Assembly (NCBI RefSeq): GCF_001636405.1
Contig: NZ_KV440950.1
Coordinates: 1,511,712-1,575,711, forward strand
Source: Peribacillus frigoritolerans
GTDB taxonomy: Bacteria > Bacillota > Bacilli > Bacillales > DSM-1321
Length of the DNA: 64,000 nucleotides
Direction of reading: 5' to 3'
Shown here: positions 18,405-26,782 of the stretch, in pieces
Position numbering within the stretch: position 1 is the first letter of the stretch
Layout: every line of letters begins with the position of its first letter
The notes under the pieces: generated by a model
What the model saw: only the letters and a program-made list of their open reading frames with translations
The model's database searches: none
Told to the model about the DNA's origin: nothing
Made by a program: the position numbers and the translations under genes

Positions 18405-18860
18405 TTGAAAAATGTAATAGATGGAATCAATCATTGGATAGGCTTCATACCTGAAGAGTTCAACCGGATGACAGAAAAAGAATTAAATCATCGGCCAATG
18501 CCACACAAATGGTCCAAAAAAGAGATTTTAGGACATCTATGCGATTCTGCATTGAACAATATGAATAGGTTCATCAAGATGCAGTACGAAGAACACCCAT
18601 ATGTTATACAATCATATAATCAAGACCAATGGGTATTAGTCCAGAATTACCAAGAGCGACCATTGGATGAGATCGTTAACCTTTTTTGTGCTTTAAATAA
18701 GCAAATCATTCATATAATAACGAATACACCAAATGATAGATTATCTAATCTTTGTGATATAGGAAATAATCAACTAAAATCATTGGAGTGGCTAATAAAA
18801 GACTATCTCGAACATATGGAACATCATATTAACAATCAAATCCTAATTAAAAAAGAGTGA
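18405..18860 (+). CDS. DinB-family protein
   Basis: A 151-aa four-helix protein of the DinB/YfiT metal-binding superfamily. The WSKKEILGHLCDSALNN segment (about residues 38-55) and the C-terminal DYLEHMEHHINNQ supply the usual triad of metal His residues. Function unknown; some relatives are thiol transferases. It starts with TTG after TAGGGGGAGTG. A shared convergent terminator follows at once. Confidence 0.8.
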   Translation: MKNVIDGINHWIGFIPEEFNRMTEKELNHRPMPHKWSKKEILGHLCDSALNNMNRFIKMQYEEHPYVIQSYNQDQWVLVQNYQERPLDEIVNLFCALNKQIIHIITNTPNDRLSNLCDIGNNQLKSLEWLIKDYLEHMEHHINNQILIKKE

Positions 18861-18880
18861 CCTATATAGGTCACTCTTTT
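18851..18880. terminator. Bidirectional terminator
   Basis: AAAAGAGTGACC-TATA-GGTCACTCTTTT is a perfect palindrome. It serves both the plus-strand DinB-like gene and the minus-strand DUF2238 gene. Confidence 0.9.
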
Positions 18881-18885
18881 TTAAT

Positions 18886-19518
18886 TCAATTTTTCACTTT
18901 TCGCAACAGCTTGTCATGAAGTTTGGACAAGGTGAACAATACGATGATAGAGCCGATCAAGGTTAATGCCATATCCCATTGTGCGTCCCAAATATCACCT
19001 TGTGTTCCTAAAAAGTCCTTTGAAGCTTTTCTGCCTTTTGAAATGATGGCAGCTATCCATTCGATGATTTCATAGAGTGCTCCAATGGCAAGCGCAAAAC
19101 TTACTGTGACAGCAAATAACCACGGTCCTTTTGTTAGGGGAGTTTTACGGATTACTATTTCCCTAATCACAATCGCAAGTAAACCTTTTAGGAAATGACC
19201 AAACCGATCATAGTGGTTCCGGGGTAGATCGTAATGATCTTTTATCCAATTAAATAGAGGAACTTTTGTGTACGTATAATGGGCACCGATGAACATGGTA
19301 ATTGAAAGAACGGCAATGACGAAATAGGATAATGTAGTGAGGCGGAATTTATTATATGTGGCCATGACATAAATCAGAAACACTACGGCAGGAAGGACTT
19401 CCATTGTCCATATCAAGTATCCTTCAGGCTTAATCACTGACCAAATAAAAACTGCAGTGACTAGCAATAGAAATAATAAATGAATCAGTCTACCTTTATC
19501 TCTTCCCAATTTTTTCAC
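18886..19518 (-). CDS. DUF2238 (YjdF-type) membrane protein
   Basis: A 210-aa integral membrane protein with about six hydrophobic segments. It carries the family's conserved core, HYDRFGHFLKGLLA, ALYEIIEWIAA and GTQGDIWDAQWDMALTLIG. Function is unknown; the buried charged residues (D, H, E, E, D) suggest a transport or enzymatic site in the membrane. Minus strand, no evident partner apart from the hydrolase upstream. Confidence 0.88.
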   Translation of the reverse strand: MKKLGRDKGRLIHLLFLLLVTAVFIWSVIKPEGYLIWTMEVLPAVVFLIYVMATYNKFRLTTLSYFVIAVLSITMFIGAHYTYTKVPLFNWIKDHYDLPRNHYDRFGHFLKGLLAIVIREIVIRKTPLTKGPWLFAVTVSFALAIGALYEIIEWIAAIISKGRKASKDFLGTQGDIWDAQWDMALTLIGSIIVLFTLSKLHDKLLRKVKN

Positions 19519-19571
19519 TCCATAAATTTATGATATGTAGATCGCAAAAGATTGAATTGCAATCGGAAAAA

Positions 19572-20345
19572 TCAATCGGATTGTGAATGGATAAAATGCT
19601 TAATACTTTCATTTAATTCATTGGCCGCTTTTGTAGGGATTTGATGCTTTACATGATCAATGAATCTTAATTCCGGATAGGGCAATTTTTCATGCAATAA
19701 ATGTGCATAGCGATACATTGGTTTATCTTGTTTGCCATAGATCAGTAAAGTTGGAAGATTGATTTTCCCAAGCTGATGGGTACAGGTATAATGCAAACTA
19801 TAATGGTAATACTGCTCGATATTACGGGCATCTCCTTTTAGGGCTTCATTAAACATTTTGTTGAACAGCTTAATGGTATTCGAATTGCTCCATGAGATGG
19901 AAAGCGCAAGAATGGGAACTGCGTTTTTCTGGGCAAGTGATATGCCTAAAGAAATCTTTTGCTTTAAAGATGTATCCTTCACCTCGGACATTCCGCCTAT
20001 TACAATTCCACCTAGAGCCCTGTCGGCACAACTCAGCAAGAATTCCAATACGATGGAGCCGCCTGTCGAGTATCCGCATATGAATGCTTTTTTAATTTTC
20101 AAATGATCCAACAGATGTTTGATATCTTCTATAATCAGGGGATAAGTTACTGGCTGTCTTGAATACTGACTTCTTCCATGACCCCTAATATCAAAAGTGA
20201 TGATTTTGAATTCTTCGGATAATTTCTCCAATTGGTATTCGAAATTCACACTGGTCAGTACAGGAGGATGGATAAAAACAATAGGAACCCCTTTACCCCT
20301 AACAGAATAATGCAAGCTGATGCCGTCCGCATCTAACATTGGCAT
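19572..20345 (-). CDS. Alpha/beta hydrolase
   Basis: A 257-aa alpha/beta-hydrolase. The oxyanion-side motif is FIHPP, the DIRGHGRS strand precedes the nucleophile elbow GYSTGG (Ser about residue 95), the acid is in IYGKQDKP (Asp about 204), and the base is likely the His of DHVKHQIP. No signal peptide, so cytoplasmic. Substrate unknown. It may be co-transcribed with the DUF2238 gene 53 bases downstream. Confidence 0.87.
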   Translation of the reverse strand: MPMLDADGISLHYSVRGKGVPIVFIHPPVLTSVNFEYQLEKLSEEFKIITFDIRGHGRSQYSRQPVTYPLIIEDIKHLLDHLKIKKAFICGYSTGGSIVLEFLLSCADRALGGIVIGGMSEVKDTSLKQKISLGISLAQKNAVPILALSISWSNSNTIKLFNKMFNEALKGDARNIEQYYHYSLHYTCTHQLGKINLPTLLIYGKQDKPMYRYAHLLHEKLPYPELRFIDHVKHQIPTKAANELNESIKHFIHSQSD

Positions 20346-20525
20346 GAATATTCACCCCATTCGAAGAGTACTTGCATAATATCCCTCCTGAAAGAATTTT
20401 CCCTATTTAACATGTTTTTATTACTAATTGTTTTGGTAACGAACTAATTGAATTTTTAGGGTTCTTTTGAACAAGATATAAGAGTTCAGGCAATGAACAA
20501 AAATATAAAAAATAAGGTGATGTAA

Positions 20526-20708
20526 ATGAGAGCAAACATGGATAAAATTTTACCAGTTGTCGCTTCGGTTGGAATAGGTATTGCCACATATCAAATGTTG
20601 AGCGGCAAAGGCGGGAAAATGAAAAATATGGTGCCGCTTGCCACCAACTTGATGGGAATGGGGACTGGGATGCCAGGGCAGAATCAACAACAGCCAGAAA
20701 ATCAATAA
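20526..20708 (+). CDS. Small hypothetical protein
   Basis: A 60-aa protein with a short hydrophobic N-terminal segment (LPVVASVGIGIATYQML) followed by GKGGKMKNMVP and a Gln-rich tail. RBS AAGGTGATG precedes the ATG. It resembles the very small Gly/Met-rich Bacillus proteins around YrzQ, but that is a weak impression. It is followed by a good terminator. Confidence 0.6.
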   Translation: MRANMDKILPVVASVGIGIATYQMLSGKGGKMKNMVPLATNLMGMGTGMPGQNQQQPENQ

Positions 20709-20712
20709 AAAC

Positions 20713-20740
20713 AAAATCACCTCCTATAGGGGATGATTTT
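20713..20740 (+). terminator. Terminator of the small ORF
   Basis: AAAATCA-CTCC / GGGG-TGATTTT stem. Confidence 0.7.
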
Positions 20741-20742
20741 AG

Positions 20743-20788
20743 ACTGTAGACAAAACTCGATGAAAATCGAGTATGTCTACAGTTTTTT
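20743..20788 (+). terminator. Second terminator-like hairpin, part of a composite repeat
   Basis: ACTGTAGACA-ACTCGA / TCGAGT-TGTCTACAGT stem with seven T residues. A decayed copy of its 5' arm recurs at about 21040. Confidence 0.75.
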
Positions 20789-20810
20789 TGCGGTTTGTAC
20801 AATTTGCACG

Positions 20811-20906
20811 TTGATTTCCGATCCAGGCGCTCGCTTTCCGCGGGCGGTCAGGGAGCCTCCTCGGCTTGCGCCCGCAGGAGTCTCGCACCTTCCTCTCCAA
20901 TCAACT
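20811..20906. repeat. GC-rich palindromic repeat, copy 5 (internal deletion)
   Basis: Both ends and the CTCGCTTTCCGCGGGCGG and CCCGCAGGAGTCTCGCACC blocks are present. The middle GCGGGGTCTCCC...ACGCTTTT block of full copies is missing, about 28 bp. Confidence 0.8.
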
Positions 20907-21100
20907 ATGTTATAACGTTTAGTTAGAAACTATACCTGAGGAGTTGAAGGTGTTGGTTTGGGAACATCATCATGTGTTGAAAGATATGTTTTCCGAACCC
21001 CTTTTGTGTATACAAACTGAATGGGGTGATATTCTTCAGACTGTAGACAAACTCGATATTAATTAAGATTGCCTAGTTTTTTTGAGGGAGTGTAAAATAT
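20907..21100. other. Intergenic stretch with a second composite-unit start
   Basis: No gene is seen. From about 21019, GAATGGGGTGATATTC and AGACTGTAGACAAACTCGA repeat the arrangement before copy 5, so the 20713-20906 unit appears duplicated and shortened here. 20907-21018 shows nothing recognisable. Confidence 0.45.
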
Positions 21101-21155
21101 GAACGTGATTTCCGCTCCAGGCACGCGCTTTTCCCGCAGGAGTCTCGCACACCTA
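21101..21155. repeat. GC-rich palindromic repeat, copy 6 (large internal deletion)
   Basis: About 55 bp. GAACGTGATTTCCGCTCCAGG is joined directly to GCTTTTCCCGCAGGAG and TCTCGCACACC, so only the two ends of the element remain. 21156-21358 shows only the promoter region of the next gene. Confidence 0.7.
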
Positions 21156-21358
21156 GGTAAACCCCCTCTTGTTTTTATTCATGAAACGGGACTTCCATCA
21201 TATGCTGGCTTTTGGAAATGACACGATGAATCATATTTACCATTTTTTATAATTAAAGTAATAAAACACCAATAAAATAACTCCTTGCGTTATAATGAAT
21301 GGGCTCCAAGGGAAGTGTCAGAAACCTGCAGGAGTGATCATTTGAATGGAGGTTATAT

Positions 21359-21919
21359 GTGTTGAAGAAAAAATTATTGGTCATGATTCCAACAGTTGCT
21401 TTGATGTTGGCTCCTTTAGGAACGGGGACTTCAAATACCGAAGCGGCATCAAAGGGAAGTCAAATCCAGAAAATCGAAACGAAGGCGGAAACACGCCCGA
21501 CCCTCAAGAAAGGCTCACGTTCAAGTTATGTAAGAGACTTACAGCAAAGCCTTAAAGATGTTAAATATCATGTAGGTGTTGATGGGATTTTCGGTACCCA
21601 AACACAAAATGTGGTAAGGGAGTTTCAAGTGGATCATAACTTAGCTTCAGATGGTATCGTCGGACCGAAGACATGGGCTGCTTTAGATGAAAATAAGGTG
21701 GAAAGAAGACAGTTCACGGAGAAAGACGCGATCGCGTTAGGGAAGAAGAAGCTTGGCAGCAACATCGTATTCAGCGGTGATGGCAGATTGCTGAAAGATG
21801 GCAACGGAAAATCATATTACAACTTTAAAGCAGCTAATAAAGATTGGATCGATCAAGGCGGCACAGGAACGATTGGGTGGTTCCACATTTATAAAGATGG
21901 CCGTGTAGTGGAACAATAA
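21359..21919 (+). CDS. Secreted peptidoglycan-binding (PGBD) protein
   Basis: A 186-aa exported protein. A signal peptide (KKK, then VMIPTVALMLAPLG, cleaved after about TEAA) is followed by one PG_binding_1 domain at about residues 50-110 (LKKGSRSSYVRDLQQSLKD, VDGIFGTQTQNVVREFQ, GIVGPKTWAAL). The C-terminal 75 residues have no recognised catalytic motif. It starts with GTG after ATGGAGG. Probably a cell-wall-associated protein. Confidence 0.85.
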   Translation: MLKKKLLVMIPTVALMLAPLGTGTSNTEAASKGSQIQKIETKAETRPTLKKGSRSSYVRDLQQSLKDVKYHVGVDGIFGTQTQNVVREFQVDHNLASDGIVGPKTWAALDENKVERRQFTEKDAIALGKKKLGSNIVFSGDGRLLKDGNGKSYYNFKAANKDWIDQGGTGTIGWFHIYKDGRVVEQ

Positions 21920-21948
21920 AGGATATACATGCTACATGCAAAAATGGT

Positions 21949-21973
21949 TCTCACTTTAAGTGGGATTTTTTTT
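21949..21973 (+). terminator. Terminator of the PGBD gene
   Basis: TCTCACTT / AAGTGGGA stem with one G-T pair, then eight T residues. Confidence 0.75.
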
Positions 21974-22108
21974 ATGTAAAGCATCAAGAAGACTAAATAC
22001 ATCTATTTTTGGCTATAAATAACAAGTAAATACAGATATAATAGTAAATGGACAGCAATTTGGTATAGTGGGCAGCGGTCACTCCTTTTCAGAAAGGGGG
22101 TGTCGCTG

Positions 22109-22195
22109 GTGATTTCTATTATGGACGGACTGATGCTAATGATTTCATTTGCCTCTTTAATCGTCGCAGTAATCGCGGTTACATTAAAAAAGTAA
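22109..22195 (+). CDS. Holin-like type I toxin peptide
   Basis: A 28-aa peptide, too short for standard gene calling: one transmembrane helix, MDGLMLMISFASLIVAVIAV, then TLKK. This is the pattern of the 'putative holin-like toxin' family of Firmicutes type I toxin-antitoxin loci. GTG at 22109 lies 8 bases after AGAAAGGGGG. The gene has a likely -10 TATAAT at 22037 and a long structured 3' region ending in a terminator at 22309-22337; CAGAAAGCCGCTGCTCTT and GAGACGCTGGTTTAACCAG there resemble other members of the family. The antitoxin would be an RNA from the opposite strand overlapping the 3' region (inference). Confidence 0.7.
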   Translation: MISIMDGLMLMISFASLIVAVIAVTLKK

Positions 22196-22337
22196 CCCCC
22201 TCCATACCATCCGGCCAGATGTATGTAGGAAAAGGTTACTTTCATGATCGAGTAGCAACTGACTTACCACAGAAAGCCGCTGCTCTTTATGCAGTTTGCT
22301 GTTCATTGAGACGCTGGTTTAACCAGTGTCTTTTTTT
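22196..22337 (+). ncRNA. Structured 3' region of the holin-like toxin mRNA and presumed antisense RNA region
   Basis: ACCCCCT at 22195-22201 is complementary to AGGGGGT (22095-22101) at the toxin Shine-Dalgarno, which would hide it. The rest contains a GC-rich hairpin region (AAGCCGCTGCTC) and the terminator AGACGCTGGTT/AACCAGTGTCT at 22309-22331. The antisense antitoxin is expected on the minus strand here, but I cannot define its ends. Confidence 0.5.
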
Positions 22338-22417
22338 ATATTTATTATTATATCCTCATTTTCCCTATACATTCAACTAAAAAACCTGGATGTAATCTTG
22401 AATATAAGTAAAATCAA

Positions 22418-22864
22418 TTAGATTTTCGTTAAATTCCTGCCGTTTTCCTGTTTGAATAATTTCATCCCTTTATAAGAAACAATCGCAGGAATCATACAAA
22501 GCAAGGCCATCGGTAAACAATAAAGAAGATAGAGATGCCCTCCGTTATCGAGCAAGGGAATGAAGGCTAATGCAACAAAAAGTAAAGTGAAAAAAATGAT
22601 CGTGAAAATCCCGAAAGATTGATGATAGAATGCATGTATTTCCCTTCTTCGTTCATCCTGGTTGGGTAAGGTCTTAACTGCTTTGTGCGTTCGAAGGAAT
22701 AGGTACAAGGAGAACATTAGAAATAAAGCGGAAAATGGCAAAGCGATCGCAAATAATGAAACGTCCAGAATGGAAAGATAAAAGCTGGATAAAAAGAAAA
22801 CCTCTGATACCCCTAATGCAAAACAATAATTGAAGATACTTATTCTATCAGGTTGTTTAAGCAT
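22418..22864 (-). CDS. Membrane protein, unknown function
   Basis: A 148-aa protein with four predicted transmembrane helices (about residues 12-35, 38-58, 82-104 and 110-130). A short charged loop, NQDERRREIHAFYHQS, links the two pairs. No family recognised. Start and length are plausible (revcomp RBS AGGAGGGATTTC). Single gene between convergent and divergent neighbours. Confidence 0.65.
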   Translation of the reverse strand: MLKQPDRISIFNYCFALGVSEVFFLSSFYLSILDVSLFAIALPFSALFLMFSLYLFLRTHKAVKTLPNQDERRREIHAFYHQSFGIFTIIFFTLLFVALAFIPLLDNGGHLYLLYCLPMALLCMIPAIVSYKGMKLFKQENGRNLTKI

Positions 22865-23060
22865 GAAATCCCTCCTTCTATATCATATTATGCAACTGCT
22901 TTCATGTTCACCACTTTGTCACATTTAAAAGAAAAAAAATCCTCCCGGTTCCACTCAGCACCGCTCGCTGCCCCGTCAAATGTATCAAGCCTGCAGATGT
23001 TGAATAGAGTCTTTGCATATTACGAATAGTAATAAATATCGCTTAAGAGGGGAGTGCTCA

Positions 23061-24488
23061 ATGACTGTAAAAACGGCAATCAAAGGATTTTTACTTGTTC
23101 TTCTATTATATTTCCTTTATGTAGTTGTGACGGCTGTTGTTCTTTTCCCCAAAGCAGAAAAAGAAGAAGACAGGCCGATTAAACAGGTAAGTGAATATAT
23201 GGGAGAGAAGGAAGCCACCTTGGATCGTGTCCTGCTTTTCGAAGACGGTTATGAGTCGGGACTCGCCAGAATGCGAATGATCCAGGAGGCCCAGCATTCA
23301 ATCGATATCGCCTACTATGCTTTCGGAAAAGGCGAATCAACCGAGCTTTTTCTTGGAGCCTTGATCGATGCGGCTGACCGTGGTGTCAAAGTCCGAATCC
23401 TTCTGGATGGAATAGCTCATGGACTCAGAGGCCAATTAAGCAGTGCCCGTTATGCATTGGCTTCACATGAAAACATTGAATTAAGATATTACGAAACCTT
23501 TAAGCCATTTAAGCCGTGGACCTGGCATAATCGCCTTCATGACAAGATCATCACGGTAGATGGAAAGTTAGGCATCATCGGAGGGAGGAATATTGCCGAT
23601 AAGTACTTAGCAAGCAAACCGCCGAGGAATTTTGTCTATGACAGGGATGTACTCATTTTCAATGCTAAAGAGGAGAAAGATAGTGTAATCGTTGAAATGA
23701 AGGGCTATTTGGATGAATTATGGACCCATCCGTATACGAGCGATATTTTTTCGGACCTGTCGAAAAGGCAAACGGAAAAAGGAAAACGCGAAAGAGATGC
23801 ATTAGCGAAAAAATACAGCAAAGCTTTGCGCACTGAAACCGATTTCGTGAACCCAGTCGTCGATTGGGGCAAGGCTACTACACCTACTAAAAAAGTGTCC
23901 TTCATTCATAATCCGATCGAACGGTTCAACAAATACCCCATTGTGTGGAGATCTTTACTGGATATTGCTGCAAACGCCAATCAATCGGTATACATCCAAA
24001 GTCCCTATATTGTCCCTGCGGATGCCTTGAAGGAATATGTACCGAAGCAATTGGATTCAAAGGCTGATTGGACCATACTTACCAACTCGGCTGCATCAAC
24101 CCCGAACATGATCGCTTTTTCCGGTTACTTGGCTTTTAGGGATAGCGTCGTTGAGACGGGGGCAAGGGTATATGAATATTCAAAGCCTTATTCTTTGCAT
24201 GGTAAATCGGTTGTCTATGATCAACGATTAAGTGCAGTGGGTTCCTACAATTTGGATTCTCGATCTGCCTTTTTAAATACAGAATCGATGGTGGTCATCG
24301 ATAGTGAAAGATTTGCAGCGCAGTTGATAGGAGCGATGGATTCAAAAATCAAAAATAGTACACTCATTGCTGACAATAAAAAATATAGACAATTGCCAGA
24401 GGATCGGAAAAGGGAAGAGTCCTTTTTTAAGGCCACCTTTTTAAATGCCCTCTCGAAAATTACGGTATATTTCAATAGGTTCATTTGA
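23061..24488 (+). CDS. Phospholipase D family protein (cardiolipin synthase-like)
   Basis: A 475-aa membrane-anchored phosphatidyltransferase/phosphodiesterase. One N-terminal helix (residues 8-28) is followed by two PLD domains, each with an HKD motif: HDKIITVDGKLGIIGGRN and HGKSVVYDQRLSAVGSYNLD. In the second the Lys and Asp are kept (HxKxxxxD). The ATG at 23061 follows AAGAGGGGAGTG; the upstream in-frame ATG lacks an RBS. Unlike classical Cls it has one membrane helix, so substrate is uncertain. Confidence 0.88.
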   Translation: MTVKTAIKGFLLVLLLYFLYVVVTAVVLFPKAEKEEDRPIKQVSEYMGEKEATLDRVLLFEDGYESGLARMRMIQEAQHSIDIAYYAFGKGESTELFLGALIDAADRGVKVRILLDGIAHGLRGQLSSARYALASHENIELRYYETFKPFKPWTWHNRLHDKIITVDGKLGIIGGRNIADKYLASKPPRNFVYDRDVLIFNAKEEKDSVIVEMKGYLDELWTHPYTSDIFSDLSKRQTEKGKRERDALAKKYSKALRTETDFVNPVVDWGKATTPTKKVSFIHNPIERFNKYPIVWRSLLDIAANANQSVYIQSPYIVPADALKEYVPKQLDSKADWTILTNSAASTPNMIAFSGYLAFRDSVVETGARVYEYSKPYSLHGKSVVYDQRLSAVGSYNLDSRSAFLNTESMVVIDSERFAAQLIGAMDSKIKNSTLIADNKKYRQLPEDRKREESFFKATFLNALSKITVYFNRFI

Positions 24489-24495
24489 AACATGA

Positions 24496-24536
24496 CTAAA
24501 AAGACAGCAATCTTAGTGATTGTTGTCTTTTTAGCC
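24496..24536 (+). terminator. Terminator of the PLD-family gene
   Basis: CTAAAAAGACA-CAATC / GATTG-TGTCTTTTTAG stem. Confidence 0.85.
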
Positions 24537-24621
24537 TTTTGCGGAGATTATCTTATGAATACATATGTAATTTGCTATACTTGAGCAAGCTAATCACAAC
24601 AATCGTAAGGAGAACAGAAAC

Positions 24622-25473
24622 ATGCAAACATTACAGCACCTATCGAAACATATTGCCTACCTGCCTCCAGTTCAGGAAACGGATCGCCCGGTCCTTGCCG
24701 CCGTTACGGGAAACAAGAAAACGCTCATCATCGATGCCGGTAACTCTGTCAGGCATGCGCAGCTCTTTGAGGACGAATTGCTTCGGAATGATATAAGCGG
24801 GAATTTCCTCGTGCTTACCCATTCACATTGGGACCATGTATTCGGACTAGAGAATATCGGGATTCCGGTGATTTGTCAGGAAAAAACATACACGAACATT
24901 AAAGATATGCAGCAGCTTTCATGGGAAGATCAGGCCCTTGACCAACGTGTCGAAGAAGGAACGGAGATTGCCTTTTGTGCCGATGCAATCAAATTGGAAC
25001 ATGGGACGAATAGAGAGATTTCCCTTCCCCTGCCCGATATCATCTTTGAAAAAACGATGACGATCGATCTTGGCGAGATAACCTGTGTCATCGAACATGT
25101 CGGCGGCGACCATGCCAATGATTCCTGCATCATTTATATACAGGAGGAAAAGACCTTATTTCTGGGAGATTGCCTGTATGCCAATCTTTATGCGGAAAAA
25201 TGGAATTATACGGCTGAACAGGCTTTGCTGCTTCTTAAGAAAATAGAAGCCTATGATGCCGAAACCTATATACTTTCCCATCATGATCAGCCTCGTACGA
25301 AACTGGAGATGGAGGCGGAGCTTAAGCTAATGAAAGAATGTGCCAGAGCGGTGGTCGAACATCGGGGAAACCGGGCTTTAATGGAGCAGGAATTGGCTAA
25401 AGAATTAAAGCGGGATTTAACTGTGGACGAGCTCGAAACGATTGGATTTTTCGTGAATGGGTATGTTGAGTGA
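24622..25473 (+). CDS. MBL-fold metallo-hydrolase
   Basis: A 283-aa metallo-beta-lactamase-fold hydrolase. The metal motif is THSHWDH (HxHxDH), with VIEHVGGDHANDSCIIY and FLGDCLYA supplying the further His and Asp ligands and ILSHHD the last His. The C-terminal 60 residues form a helical extension. RBS AAGGAGAAC precedes the ATG. No clue to substrate; no operon partner. Confidence 0.88.
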   Translation: MQTLQHLSKHIAYLPPVQETDRPVLAAVTGNKKTLIIDAGNSVRHAQLFEDELLRNDISGNFLVLTHSHWDHVFGLENIGIPVICQEKTYTNIKDMQQLSWEDQALDQRVEEGTEIAFCADAIKLEHGTNREISLPLPDIIFEKTMTIDLGEITCVIEHVGGDHANDSCIIYIQEEKTLFLGDCLYANLYAEKWNYTAEQALLLLKKIEAYDAETYILSHHDQPRTKLEMEAELKLMKECARAVVEHRGNRALMEQELAKELKRDLTVDELETIGFFVNGYVE

Positions 25474-25512
25474 CTGAACTCTAAGTGGGGTATGAGCTCG
25501 GCATTATTGGGC

Positions 25513-25860
25513 TCATACCCAGGCCGATAAAAAAGAGATAATAAACGTTATTAGTGCTGAAAGGGTGAGAACCGATAGGATGCCTGATATGATTTTCCCT
25601 GCTTTTGCTCCTCTATTATCAGGATATATATGACCAATTATGAAGGAGGGGATGAAAAATATAGCCGAATAGAACACAGTATAATGAATACCTGAATCTC
25701 CATTTGACCAGGAGCTAAGTCCGATAGTATGTAAAATATGATCTCCCATGCAAGATTTATCGCCAAATTCAAACGTAAACAATATTCCCAATAAACATAG
25801 CACGAAAGAAAGTGAACCTAATCCGATATCTTTTGTTTTCTTAACTTCAATGGTTGTCAT
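25513..25860 (-). CDS. Small membrane protein, unknown function
   Basis: A 115-aa protein with three predicted helices (about residues 14-32, 55-78 and 88-112). The ATG at 25860 is favoured because AAGGAGG lies 8 bases before it; the longer frame begins at a codon without RBS. The layout (short charged N-terminus, GxLSVLTLSALI near the C-terminus) resembles DUF4190-like proteins. Function unknown. Confidence 0.65.
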   Translation of the reverse strand: MTTIEVKKTKDIGLGSLSFVLCLLGILFTFEFGDKSCMGDHILHTIGLSSWSNGDSGIHYTVFYSAIFFIPSFIIGHIYPDNRGAKAGKIISGILSVLTLSALITFIISFLSAWV

Positions 25861-25961
25861 GTTCTTTTTCCTCCTTGCATTAAAAACCAAATTATGGTTT
25901 TTTGTAACGTAAATCAGCAAGTACTTAAATCCCTACACCTATACCAGAACCCCGATATATT

Positions 25962-26001
25962 AAAACTGCACCTCCAATGTCTAACAATTAGGGTGCAGTT
26001 C
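25962..26001 (-). terminator. Terminator of the LysE gene
   Basis: On the minus strand AACTGCACC / GGTGCAGTT encloses a loop of about 20 bases and is followed by TT. Confidence 0.7.
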
Positions 26002-26004
26002 AAA

Positions 26005-26637
26005 TTAATTATGAGCTTTTTCTAGAGCAAGCTTTATCCCGAAACCAATCAAGACCGTCCCGGTTATCCCCTCGAATATCGTTTGGGTTCTAGGCTTTTT
26101 CATAAAAGCACTGATTTGGTTCAACAGATAGATATAAAATACAAACCACAACGCAGTTAAAACGGTATACGTCATGCCCATGATAAGGAATGGTAAAAAC
26201 GTATCATTCCCCGGATTCACGAACTGAGGCAGAAACGTTAAAAAGAAGACGGCCACTTTAGGGTTCAGCAGATTGGTAAGGAATCCTTGCTTAAAGCATG
26301 ACTGGTTTTCGTACTTACTTTTGACCGTCGTTTCCGCCGCTGCGGCCACTTGCTTATTCCTTAATCCCCATAGTGTCTTGAAGCCTAGATATACTAAGTA
26401 AACGGCACCGGCATATTTGAAGATGGAAAATAATAAAGCGGATTTCACAATGATTGCTGAAAGTCCGAAAACGGCAGCAGATGTATGAATGAGCAGGGCA
26501 CAGCATGTGCCGAATATCGTTTTAAAACCTCCCGAAGTCCCCACGGTAACGGTGTTCCTTGTGGCTATTGCTGTATCTGGACCAGGTAAGATGATGAGAA
26601 GGATGCACATGATGATGAATAAATAAAAGTTTTCCAT
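26005..26637 (-). CDS. LysE/RhtB-family amino-acid exporter
   Basis: A 210-aa membrane exporter with six predicted helices. The N-terminal PGPDTAIATRNTVTVGTSGG is the LysE signature, and the middle loop has the usual NPKVAVFFLTFLPQFV motif. It exports an amino acid or homoserine-lactone-like compound; substrate not predictable. Single gene with its own terminator, minus strand. Confidence 0.9.
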   Translation of the reverse strand: MENFYLFIIMCILLIILPGPDTAIATRNTVTVGTSGGFKTIFGTCCALLIHTSAAVFGLSAIIVKSALLFSIFKYAGAVYLVYLGFKTLWGLRNKQVAAAAETTVKSKYENQSCFKQGFLTNLLNPKVAVFFLTFLPQFVNPGNDTFLPFLIMGMTYTVLTALWFVFYIYLLNQISAFMKKPRTQTIFEGITGTVLIGFGIKLALEKAHN

Positions 26638-26730
26638 ATTCGGACCTCCACTCTTAGTGATGAATTCTGAAAATTATAACATAGATGCACGTGGTTTAGG
26701 GAGATAAATTTGATAGTAAATGATTACAAA

Positions 26731-26771
26731 AAAAACAAGCCAAATCAGTTTTTGATCTGGCTCGTTTTTTG
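26731..26771. terminator. Terminator of the kyn operon
   Basis: AACAAGCCA-ATCA / TGAT-TGGCT-GTT stem with T residues on the minus strand; AT-rich on both sides, so it may work both ways. Confidence 0.8.
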
Positions 26772-26782
26772 AAAACATATTG

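Noticed and set aside
17719..21160. Insertion sequence or prophage explaining the repeat-rich segment
   Set aside because: No transposase, integrase or terminal-repeat structure with a coding region is visible; only non-coding repeats and ordinary genes are.
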